This document shows, in pieces, positions 1-7,892 of a DNA stretch of 64,000 nt. A program made the translations under genes and the position numbers. The notes under the pieces were generated by a model, which ran no database searches, was not told the DNA's origin, and saw only the letters and a program-made list of their open reading frames with translations. Location of the stretch: positions 3,410,001-3,474,000 of the forward strand of contig OZ244794.1 in NCBI GenBank assembly GCA_965219915.1. The letters are read 5' to 3'. How positions within the stretch are numbered: position 1 is the stretch's first letter; every line of letters begins with the position of its first letter. This stretch comes from Bin80 sp965219915. GTDB lineage: Bacteria; Bacteroidota; Rhodothermia; Rhodothermales; Bin80.

Positions 1-377
1 GTTAGGTACTTAAGTCCCGCCTGGATCAGAAGCATAGGGGCCCTGGCGTTTACATTAAATACTCTTGCAAGAAGCTCCGGAGTAGTGGTTTCGATGTTGG
101 ATCTTGTCAAAAGTGCTGCATTATTCACAATCCCATGAAGCATGCCAAAACGATCCACAGCCGCCTTGACAATGCGTTTTGCAGATGCGGTATCCAAAAG
201 ATCATCAACATGCACGCTACTGGGTGGCCCCAACATCTCGTACGTCTCATGCAAGCCAACCTCATTACGATCCACTAAGAGCACCTGCGCGCCTTCTTGG
301 ACGCAAGCAAGCGCGATAGCTCGACCTATACCGCCTGCTGAGCCCGTGATAATTATCGTCTTATTTTTTAACTGCAC
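1..377 (-). CDS. Short-chain dehydrogenase/reductase, 3' end cut by window
   Basis: This is the amino-terminal part of an SDR-family NAD(P)-dependent oxidoreductase, truncated by the left window edge. Read on the minus strand from a GTG at 377 it gives a Rossmann fold start with the TGSAGGIGRAIA dinucleotide motif (TGxxxGIG), an acidic residue after beta-2 (VDRN), and the NNAALLTRS segment that matches the NNAG motif of the family. The catalytic YxxxK lies beyond the edge. An in-frame TGA sits seven codons upstream, so GTG is the only plausible start I see. The substrate cannot be inferred. It is divergent from the lipoprotein gene at 754. Confidence 0.85.
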   Translation of the reverse strand, partial: MQLKNKTIIITGSAGGIGRAIALACVQEGAQVLLVDRNEVGLHETYEMLGPPSSVHVDDLLDTASAKRIVKAAVDRFGMLHGIVNNAALLTRSNIETTTPELLARVFNVNARAPMLLIQAGLKYL

Positions 378-753
378 GTTCTCTTGGTTTGATTGTCAGA
401 ACTTTAGCCGTAGGGCTCGCCCCGAGTACTGTCACTCATCGGAACTACCCCTGCGGCCCAATATAGGCCTCACTCAGATCAATATTGTGAACGCTTATCC
501 AATAGAGTCTATTGAATGTGGGCGCATTCCCGAGTGACGTACCTTGTATCTTTGATCCTGTGATGCCTCCTGTGGTTCGGATGGATAGCAATTGCATCTA
601 TAAACCTGGAAATGGAATTGACACAAGTCACCTCTACAGCTCCTACTGCATGTTCCTTGGATATTCGAGACACGGCAGCCAACTAGATTTCATTTAGTTG
701 CTTATCGCAAGTTTCCGTGACTGATCTCGTTGCTCTGGAGCCAGATACGGCCA
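378..753. other. Divergent intergenic region, no gene seen
   Basis: About 376 bases between the SDR (leftward) and the Tat lipoprotein (rightward). Open frames here have no recognisable protein content and overlap the SDR in antisense. It presumably holds promoters for both neighbours, but I could not identify one with confidence. Confidence 0.5.
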
Positions 754-2181
754 ATGCAATCAAAAAGCCATCTTTCAAGACGTGGTTTCCTGAAACTCAC
801 AGCCTGTGGGAGCGCCCTCGTAGCTGGTTGTTCAGATTTGGGATTAGACGAACCCGCGCCGCTTTTTGACGGCCCCGAAATTAATGAGGATGAATTTATC
901 TCTTTCAATAGGCGTTACTACAACCAAGGCATTGACCCTGCAACCAAACTGCCTTTCCGTGCAATCAAGGATGGTTCACCTTCTGGTGACACTGATCCCC
1001 TAGCAATAGCTTATCGCCTTCAGCACCTGGTGGACGAGCCGTTGCGGGTGGACGAAGTAGATGCCCTACTAACCCAGTTACTAGCGGCACAGATATCCGA
1101 CCGGCCGCCAAGGAATTACCGCAACATGATCCCGCGCCTGCAACTTGCAAACGGCACGGCCACACCAGCTACAACCCGGTATTCGATCGTGGAAAATGCT
1201 GTTCTGGCTGCACGTGTGGCAATGGCTGCGCAGCGATTCAATGGAACACCGACCGCGGATAAGGCTCTGACTTTTCTGGAGAAGCAAAAAACCGGCTACA
1301 ATCAGGCTCTCGCACAGGGGCAGGGGTTTCTTCCGTTTGATGCAGATGCAAGTGTCTTTGGTCTCAGTCCCACATATATGGACCTGCTTTTTGGCGGCTA
1401 TTATGCGAGTGTGGCCTTCGTACTGTCGTACCTCATCGGTGGTACATCTCAGATACCGGACGCCAATGCTGGACGAACCTCATGGCACAGCATGGTCGCC
1501 GAACAACGTAACTACATGGGACAGCATCAAGCTTCGACGACGGGCGTGCATACAATTCAAACCCCACTCGCCAAGAATGGTAGTGCTTTCCAGTTTTTTC
1601 ATTCACTGCTAACGCTTGAGCGCGAAGCTATCCCACCGTCGTTGTACAATGGCCTGTATAATGCTTTGTATTCCTTTCTTGACGCTGCGGTATTTGATCG
1701 AGTACCAGGAATCTATTCTGCGGGACCCTACAAGGGCGGATTCGTGCGAGACAACGGGCTGGCCCGGCTCTCAGCCCGCCAGCGCTTGCAAAGCACTCAG
1801 GAAACCGTCGTGAACATTGATGCACTCGCTATTGCCCTCAAAATGTTTGACGAAGATTCCGACGAGCGGAAAACAGTTCGTGGATGGATTGGATTATTTG
1901 CTACCGTTCCCGAAGCTACTGGTACACTTGGATACTATGGCGCAATGGATCGTGATGGGAATGTGACCCGAGATTTGTATTTGCGCCAGAACGGTGCAAT
2001 GATTCTGCTAAAATCCGACGGCCCCGCGCTGCTTGATTCATTCCTGAAAGCTCAGGGAAAACCAGGAATGCGGGAAATGATGAGTGATGCCAAATTGGAA
2101 TGGGAGGGCGCCCCCCTTAACCGAATTGACGATACACTGCCACTCCCAATAAGATCAGAGCGTCTGTTCACGTCCCGATAG
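754..2181 (+). CDS. Tat-exported lipoprotein of unknown function
   Basis: About 475 residues. The amino terminus has a twin-arginine signal (SRRGFLKL) directly followed by a hydrophobic stretch and a lipobox (LVAGC), so the protein should be exported folded by Tat and lipidated. I start it at the ATG at 754 (MQSKSHLSRRGF) rather than the TTG at 730 because only the ATG places the Arg pair in a normal Tat context. The mature part is helix-rich with repeated aromatic and small-residue helices (for example around LFGGYYASVAFVLSYLIGG), reminiscent of alpha/alpha-toroid enzymes, but I recognise no family and no catalytic motif. No operon partner is apparent. Function unknown. Confidence 0.75.
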   Translation: MQSKSHLSRRGFLKLTACGSALVAGCSDLGLDEPAPLFDGPEINEDEFISFNRRYYNQGIDPATKLPFRAIKDGSPSGDTDPLAIAYRLQHLVDEPLRVDEVDALLTQLLAAQISDRPPRNYRNMIPRLQLANGTATPATTRYSIVENAVLAARVAMAAQRFNGTPTADKALTFLEKQKTGYNQALAQGQGFLPFDADASVFGLSPTYMDLLFGGYYASVAFVLSYLIGGTSQIPDANAGRTSWHSMVAEQRNYMGQHQASTTGVHTIQTPLAKNGSAFQFFHSLLTLEREAIPPSLYNGLYNALYSFLDAAVFDRVPGIYSAGPYKGGFVRDNGLARLSARQRLQSTQETVVNIDALAIALKMFDEDSDERKTVRGWIGLFATVPEATGTLGYYGAMDRDGNVTRDLYLRQNGAMILLKSDGPALLDSFLKAQGKPGMREMMSDAKLEWEGAPLNRIDDTLPLPIRSERLFTSR

Positions 2182-2512
2182 CACTCAGAACCCTCGCGCG
2201 GGCATTCCCCGTAATGAGACTGATACTGCGCGACAACTCAAACTTGTTTAGCATTTGCCCGCATCAGTGCAATTCCCTACAATGCAACGGGGAATGGCTA
2301 CCCGTAATCGATGGCTTTCCACCAAAGCTGGGCCCAGGAGAACCAGGTAAACGGCGGGTCACCGCATTTGCAGGAGTGAAATACCTACTGCGCTAATCCC
2401 CCTAATTTCATTGATCGCACTGACGAAGTGTTCATTCAATCCTCATTCTCAATGAACAGGACTCATGCTACGCCCAACGGTGACGCACGATACAGACTGA
2501 ATCCGTCAGCAA
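2182..2512. other. Convergent intergenic region, no gene seen
   Basis: Roughly 330 bases between two convergent genes. Short open frames exist on both strands, but none has a ribosome binding site or recognisable product. No clear hairpin with a T-tract was found. Confidence 0.5.
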
Positions 2513-3430
2513 CTATTCATCAAAAAATGGAAACAATGCTTTTAACTCTTCCCGAGTTGGCTGACTACCGTATTCGGAAACTTCAAACGCTTCAGCAAAC
2601 TCGATTGCATTACCACGTTCAGTCCCGTAATACTCTATAAGCAGTTCTCTGTAACTATCCGCTACGTGCGCATCCCTAGCCTGAAAGCGTTCACGTATCC
2701 AAGCCTTCCTTGCTTCTTCTTCCTCAGGCACCTCATCGTGGTAACCCGCAAGCCACGCATTCCAGTCAGAAAACTGACTCCTGAGTGCCGCCATACAAGA
2801 ATACTTCTGATCACCTACTGGACCGATATCTACAATAATATCTGGTTCAAATGGATAAGGCCGCTGGAAGCGGTCGTGGTAATATAGGAACACAGGATTT
2901 TTTTCTACACGAGGGACGGTAGGCGTAAAGTATGGCACTGTGACCATGAATGCAGCATCCTGAACAAGTATTGCCGTGTACCGGTGATCTGGATGGTAAT
3001 CGTTTGAACGCGGTCCCAACACGATATCGGCTTGCCATTCGCGTATTAGTCTCGCAATTGTTTTGCGATTTTCCAATGTGGGCATGAGTTCACCATCATG
3101 ATTGTCCAGCATGATCGATTCCTCAATTCCCAGTATCTTGCCACATTCTTCAATCTCGGCCCTACGGGTAAGTGCAAGTGGACCACCTGCCATAGCATAA
3201 TGACCAATATCACCATTCGTAACCGAGACAAACTTTACCTTGTGCCCCATTGCAGCCCACATAGAGGCAACTCCGGCGGCACGCACCTCGCAATCGTCTG
3301 GGTGCCCACCAAAGGCAATTATTCTGAGCGGATCCTGAGCTGCAACTGAACCTGCAAAAATTATCGTGCACAGAAACAGGCCGGGAAAGCTACGTGTCCA
3401 TTGAGCTAGGTTTTGAGACTTCATCAACAT
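2513..3430 (-). CDS. Secreted PIG-L/LmbE family deacetylase
   Basis: 305 residues with an amino-terminal signal peptide (hydrophobic core about residues 14-31, ending VAAQD). The zinc-binding signature HPDD is at residues 43-46, and a second metal-site segment (NDYHPDHR) lies near residue 145. These are hallmarks of the LmbE/PIG-L N-acetylglucosaminyl-type deacetylase fold. Family members deacetylate GlcNAc conjugates such as GlcNAc-PI, mycothiol or bacillithiol precursors; the substrate of this exported form is unknown. Because it has a signal peptide, cytoplasmic low-molecular-weight thiol synthesis is unlikely; an envelope or extracellular glycan is a better guess. It is divergent from the serine hydrolase with only about 30 bases between starts. 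Confidence 0.9.
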   Translation of the reverse strand: MLMKSQNLAQWTRSFPGLFLCTIIFAGSVAAQDPLRIIAFGGHPDDCEVRAAGVASMWAAMGHKVKFVSVTNGDIGHYAMAGGPLALTRRAEIEECGKILGIEESIMLDNHDGELMPTLENRKTIARLIREWQADIVLGPRSNDYHPDHRYTAILVQDAAFMVTVPYFTPTVPRVEKNPVFLYYHDRFQRPYPFEPDIIVDIGPVGDQKYSCMAALRSQFSDWNAWLAGYHDEVPEEEEARKAWIRERFQARDAHVADSYRELLIEYYGTERGNAIEFAEAFEVSEYGSQPTREELKALFPFFDE

Positions 3431-3461
3431 GAGTTAAATTTTAGTTTTGTCCACAACCCTA

Positions 3462-4784
3462 ATGGTACGCAAGATTTTAATTCTATGCTTACTGACCTTC
3501 GGCCATCTTGCCCTCGGTCAGTCACTGGAGACCCAAGTAGACTCACTGTTCTCCTCTGTGGATAAACCCGATGTTCCCGGTGCAGCTGTCGTGATCATAC
3601 GTGGAGACAGCGTCCACTTTGCCAAAGGCTACGGTATAGCCAACCTCGAGTATCAAATCCCCGTCAGCCCTGAAACGGTGTTCATGGTGGCGAGTGTGTC
3701 CAAACAGTTTACAGCATATGGCATAGCACTCCTTGCAACATATGGTGAAATCTCACTCGATGCCCCCGTGACAGACTATATCCCCGAGCTGCACACATTC
3801 ACGCCCCCCATTACTACACAGCACCTGGTGCACCACACGAGCGGACTGCGTGACGAATTTGGGTTACTCTCACTTGCCGGGTACCGAATGGATGATGTAA
3901 TTACGAAGGACGACATCCTGAGACTGATCTATCGTCAACGTGCGCTCAATTTTGATCCAGGAACGGAATACCTGTACAGCAACTCCGGTTACACATTGAT
4001 GGCCGAGATTATTGAACGTGTAAGTGGACAGTCATTCAGTGATTGGATGCGTGACAGTCTGTTCCTGCCCTTGGGAATGACCCAATCCCGTTTTAGATCA
4101 GAGCAGGGGGAAGTGATCCCCAATGTTGCATCCGGCTATATCACTGCACCCAATGGCTATAAAGCCCAGCGTGTGAACTACTCCAGCGTCGGTGCCAGCG
4201 GGTTGTATACAACTGCACTGGACCTCGGGAAATGGCTGACCGCGCTGAAGCACGGCACGATCGGCGGAAAGAAAACGCGTAATCTGGCGCACACCCGCGG
4301 CGTACTCACAAATGGTGACACCCTTGCATACGCGTTTGGCCTCTCCCACGGGCAATTCAGAGGCACGCGATCCATAGGGCACAGCGGCTCCCATCGCGGA
4401 TTCCGTGCCTGGGCTGGTCGCTTCCCTGAGTACGATCTGGGTATTGTGGTGCTCGGTAATCTAGAAGAGTTTAATCCCTCTGAAATGGCAATGAATATTG
4501 CCGCTTTATTTATCGACGATAAACACCTGAATACGTACGAAGGCACTTACTACAGCGAGGAACTTGGCAGTACACTGTACATCACCTTGGAAGCCGATAC
4601 ACTGCGATTGCACTCTCGCCGAGGCAAGTTAGCAAATCTGTCAAGAACTGGATTGAATTCTTTTTACAGCGATGCCTGGTACCTGAGTTCGCTTGAATTC
4701 AAACAGGAAGGGGACAGCCTAATCGGTTTTAACGCCTCATCCAGTCGCACTCAGGAGGTTTGGTTTAAAAAGTTGAATCAATGA
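3462..4784 (+). CDS. Secreted serine hydrolase, beta-lactamase/PBP4-like fold
   Basis: About 440 residues. ATG at 3462 gives a signal peptide (VRKILILCLLTFGHLALGQS); a TTG at 3447 would only add five residues. The class C beta-lactamase/DD-peptidase motifs are present: SVSK with nucleophile Ser78 and Lys81, YSN at 172-174, and an HSG triad in the position of KTG. The last ~100 residues form a separate beta-rich domain of the kind often appended to this family. Such proteins are mostly esterases or D-aminopeptidases rather than antibiotic-hydrolysing enzymes. Its stop overlaps the start of the next homologous gene (ATGA), so the two are likely co-translated products of a tandem duplication. 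Confidence 0.92.
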   Translation: MVRKILILCLLTFGHLALGQSLETQVDSLFSSVDKPDVPGAAVVIIRGDSVHFAKGYGIANLEYQIPVSPETVFMVASVSKQFTAYGIALLATYGEISLDAPVTDYIPELHTFTPPITTQHLVHHTSGLRDEFGLLSLAGYRMDDVITKDDILRLIYRQRALNFDPGTEYLYSNSGYTLMAEIIERVSGQSFSDWMRDSLFLPLGMTQSRFRSEQGEVIPNVASGYITAPNGYKAQRVNYSSVGASGLYTTALDLGKWLTALKHGTIGGKKTRNLAHTRGVLTNGDTLAYAFGLSHGQFRGTRSIGHSGSHRGFRAWAGRFPEYDLGIVVLGNLEEFNPSEMAMNIAALFIDDKHLNTYEGTYYSEELGSTLYITLEADTLRLHSRRGKLANLSRTGLNSFYSDAWYLSSLEFKQEGDSLIGFNASSSRTQEVWFKKLNQ

Positions 4785-6385
4785 TTCGTGTACTAATCTG
4801 TCTTTTTCTAGCTGTTCAGACTCCAGCCTACGCACAGGTAGATAAGCTTTTTAGGGCTTGGGATACCGATGAAAGTCCGGGGGCTGCAGTAGCAGTACTT
4901 TACCGTGGGGCAGTCCTGCATCACGAGGGATATGGCATGGCGAACGTTGAACACAGTATACCTATCACGTCTACCAGCGTTTTTGATGTAGCATCGGTAT
5001 CAAAGCAATTCTGTGCATTTGCTATTGCCCTTCTCGTTGATGAAGGAAGGATTGCACTTGACGATGATATTCGAACGCATATGCCAGAGCTGCCGGATTT
5101 TGGGCATACAATCACCCTTCGGCATCTCCTTCATCATACGAGCGGGCTTCGAGACTGGCCAGGAATGCTAGCGATGGCAGGACGCAACATGGAGGATGTA
5201 ATCTCCATGGAAGAAATCACCGCATTTGTCGAAAATCAGCGCACGTTGAATTTTGTCCCCGGAACGCAATATAGTTACTCCAATACAGGTTACACTGTTC
5301 TCGCACTGCTGATTGAACGTTTGAGCGGGCAATCCTTCCGAACCTTCACGGAGGAAAGAATATTTGCACCGCTTGATATGACACGAACGCATTTTCAGGA
5401 CGATCACGAAGAGATTATACCCGGGCGCGTAATCAGCTACACCTCGCAATTCGGTAGAATTCGACAAATTGGTAACGGCCTCATGGCCCTCGGATCAAGT
5501 TCTTTGCACACGACGACCGAGGACCTCCTGAAATGGGTACAAAACTTTGAAGACCAGAAATTAGGATCCCCTGCGGTACATGCCATGATGAGTTCGCAGG
5601 GACAGCTAAACGATGGATCTAAGATTTCCTACGGCTTCGGGCTTGTCAGAGGGACTTACAGGGGATTGACAACAATCTCGCATTCGGGCGGATGGGCTGG
5701 TTTTCGGACAGTAATCCTGCGAATACCCGATCATGAGTTCACCGCCATAGTACTCAGCAATTCGGCCATCATGAACGCGCCGACTATGGCACAACGCGTC
5801 GCAGAGCACTATCTGGATGCATTCATGTCCCCGCCAATCCCACCACCTGTCACTGCAGACGATTCACTTCCACTAAGCGACTACGAGGGAGTTTATGACT
5901 TCGGAAAAGCAGCCGTTCTGCAGCTAATTTCCAGAGGGGAATCACTTTCGGCTCACTGGCCACCCACACCACCAGTACCTGTTCAGCCAATTGGTGTGGA
6001 CTCTCTTCGTATTCCAGCACTCAACCTGACTCTCACATTTACACGCGACTCTTCGGGCTCAATCACAAATGCATCTACACAGGGACTAAATGCCGAACGC
6101 CTGTCCCCATCGGGGGACACGAGCCTGTCTAGGTATGAAGGATGCTACACAAGCGAAGAGCTTGGCGTTTCCTGGTCAGTAAGTGCTCAGGATACTGTAC
6201 TGGTCGCAAGCGACCCCCGTGGCAAAAATCTCACGTTCACAAAGACAGTTGACCATGTCTTTGTGGGCGACACCTGGTTCGTGCCTGTCATCCGTATGGA
6301 GACGGATATGACCACGGGAACGGCGACTCACTTTGAAGCTAACAACGCACGCAGTCTGCACGTACGATTCATCAAAGGGTGCTAA
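4781..6385 (+). CDS. Second secreted serine hydrolase, beta-lactamase fold
   Basis: 534 residues, starting inside the stop of the preceding gene (ATGA overlap). It has a signal peptide ending near AYAQ, SVSK (Ser72, Lys75), YSN (166-168) and HSGG in the KTG position. It is clearly paralogous to its upstream neighbour over the catalytic domain but carries a longer carboxy-terminal extension with two beta-rich segments, the last resembling the single tail domain of the neighbour (both contain an EGCYTSEELG / EGTYYSEELG-like stretch). The likely role is hydrolysis of a peptide, ester or cell-wall fragment in the envelope; the substrate is unknown. The last four bases overlap the end of the convergent propeller gene. 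Confidence 0.92.
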   Translation: MIRVLICLFLAVQTPAYAQVDKLFRAWDTDESPGAAVAVLYRGAVLHHEGYGMANVEHSIPITSTSVFDVASVSKQFCAFAIALLVDEGRIALDDDIRTHMPELPDFGHTITLRHLLHHTSGLRDWPGMLAMAGRNMEDVISMEEITAFVENQRTLNFVPGTQYSYSNTGYTVLALLIERLSGQSFRTFTEERIFAPLDMTRTHFQDDHEEIIPGRVISYTSQFGRIRQIGNGLMALGSSSLHTTTEDLLKWVQNFEDQKLGSPAVHAMMSSQGQLNDGSKISYGFGLVRGTYRGLTTISHSGGWAGFRTVILRIPDHEFTAIVLSNSAIMNAPTMAQRVAEHYLDAFMSPPIPPPVTADDSLPLSDYEGVYDFGKAAVLQLISRGESLSAHWPPTPPVPVQPIGVDSLRIPALNLTLTFTRDSSGSITNASTQGLNAERLSPSGDTSLSRYEGCYTSEELGVSWSVSAQDTVLVASDPRGKNLTFTKTVDHVFVGDTWFVPVIRMETDMTTGTATHFEANNARSLHVRFIKGC

Positions 6386-7434
6386 ATCCGCTCCAGTTTG
6401 ATGGGATAAGTCTTGCCTGCGTTCCACTGACAAACATATAGGTTTTCGTCTGTGTCCACGCAAACATCGTGGCAGTGGTTGAAAATGGGCTCATCCTGCA
6501 ACATGAGCTGGAGAACCCCATTTTCATAGACGGGCGGGGTTCCACCAGGATTCGAAACCACGCGATCGTTCTTGTCCAGAATCGTTACGAATCCAGAATC
6601 AGGCGTCTGATTTAGGTAGCGGAGTCTTGACCAGCACACGCCTGAGTACAGCATCTCTCCGTGAATAACCGCACGGCACACATATGCACCAGGCAGAAAG
6701 ATCGTAGAGAGATAATCTCCGTTGAGAGAAAACCGCTTAAACGCATTGTGCTCCCGACTCGTACATATCAAAGATGGATTTCCCGGATCACGCAGATCTA
6801 CGCACACACCGTGAACTGTTTGAAACTGATGATCCTCATCCCCACTGCCCCCAAACTTTCGAATATATTCGCCCGCAGCATTAAACTGGAGAACCCATTG
6901 TGAACCATAACCATCGGCAACGTAAATGTCCCCATTCGGTCCGACTGCGGTTTCCGTTGGATGATAGGCGTCAGACTCCTCATATGCTCCTACTTCATGC
7001 GGATGTGGAAGCCTTAGGACTACCTGACCATCCAGGGTTGTCTTGACAACTTGCGGGTTTCCGTCGAAGCCGTTGTCACAGATGAACAGGAATTCCTCTC
7101 CGCCAGCATTCCATAGTGTCAGGCCATGCCCGTATGGATACGTATTGCCCCACGTATCAAGCACCTTGCCCGACCTGTCATAGATCAATACATTATTGCG
7201 TGTTTCATCTCCAATCATGATCAGACGCCCCGCGCTATCCTGGACCATTTCGTGGCAGTTATTTACGGGTACGAGGCCTGGATCCTGTTGCCCCCAATTC
7301 CTATGCACGCGGTAACGGTAGTCACCGTGACCAATGATCTCGTCCGGTTCAGTCTGTTTGATCAGGATGTTTCCTGAAAACAGACCCGCGCCTGCGGCCT
7401 GAGCGGTAAGTCGGGTAAATGCGCGTCGATTCAT
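6382..7434 (-). CDS. Tat-exported NHL-type six-bladed propeller protein
   Basis: About 350 residues from the ATG at 7434 (MNRRAFTRLTAQAAGAG), which places a twin-arginine signal at the terminus; the longer frame to 7467 would bury it. The mature part repeats propeller blades with NHL-like sequence (for example GPNGDIYVADGYGSQWVLQF and VCVDTDENLYVCQW) and resembles the PAL/NHL lyase-like proteins common in marine Bacteroidota. Family members bind or process peptides and carbohydrates; without a visible metal-site signature I do not assign catalysis. It is convergent with the serine hydrolase pair and overlaps it by four bases. Confidence 0.85.
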   Translation of the reverse strand: MNRRAFTRLTAQAAGAGLFSGNILIKQTEPDEIIGHGDYRYRVHRNWGQQDPGLVPVNNCHEMVQDSAGRLIMIGDETRNNVLIYDRSGKVLDTWGNTYPYGHGLTLWNAGGEEFLFICDNGFDGNPQVVKTTLDGQVVLRLPHPHEVGAYEESDAYHPTETAVGPNGDIYVADGYGSQWVLQFNAAGEYIRKFGGSGDEDHQFQTVHGVCVDLRDPGNPSLICTSREHNAFKRFSLNGDYLSTIFLPGAYVCRAVIHGEMLYSGVCWSRLRYLNQTPDSGFVTILDKNDRVVSNPGGTPPVYENGVLQLMLQDEPIFNHCHDVCVDTDENLYVCQWNAGKTYPIKLERI

Positions 7435-7892
7435 GGTAAATTGTTTTGTGCCTCTAAGAGCAATCACTGATTATTCGCAAGCCGGCCGTGGTGGACCATC
7501 ATGCCAGGTCTGGTTTGGCCCTAATGCTTTGCAGTTTAGATTAACTGAACCCACAAGGCATTCCCCATTGTTGAGGACTGCACGATCAACACTCAAGTAA
7601 AGCATATCTGTGACCAGCTACGAACGACTTTTTGAATGATGAGGTTTCGCCTTTGCCTCACAGCGGCCTACTCCATCACTGGCAGGAGAAAAAAATACAC
7701 TGAATTTCCCATCAGAAATATTGAAGTCCAGAACTAGCCTGATTACCGAACCAAGGAACCTCTTGGGGCGCACTTGGCCATACTTGATCCTCAAGCTGAT
7801 ACATGGAGAGCCCCCGCGGCCATGATTAATTTTGAAGGTACGATCCCGAATTGGGTCACATTATCAACAGGCTACTAAGATACCGGAGAAGC
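7435..7892. other. Intergenic region downstream of the PKS, no gene seen
   Basis: About 460 bases between the propeller gene and the PKS stop codon, both on the minus strand. No coding potential, tRNA or hairpin-plus-T terminator is visible. There is no remnant of a missing ACP, DH or thioesterase domain after the PKS stop: the bases past the stop are not recognisable PKS sequence in any frame I inspected. Confidence 0.5.

Noticed and set aside
142..537. 131-codon plus-strand frame at the left edge
   Set aside because: It overlaps the SDR antisense, and the SDR frame carries real dinucleotide-binding motifs.
3462..6385. Beta-lactam resistance pair
   Set aside because: The fold is shared, but motifs and appended domains match generic serine hydrolases; nothing points to antibiotic hydrolysis.
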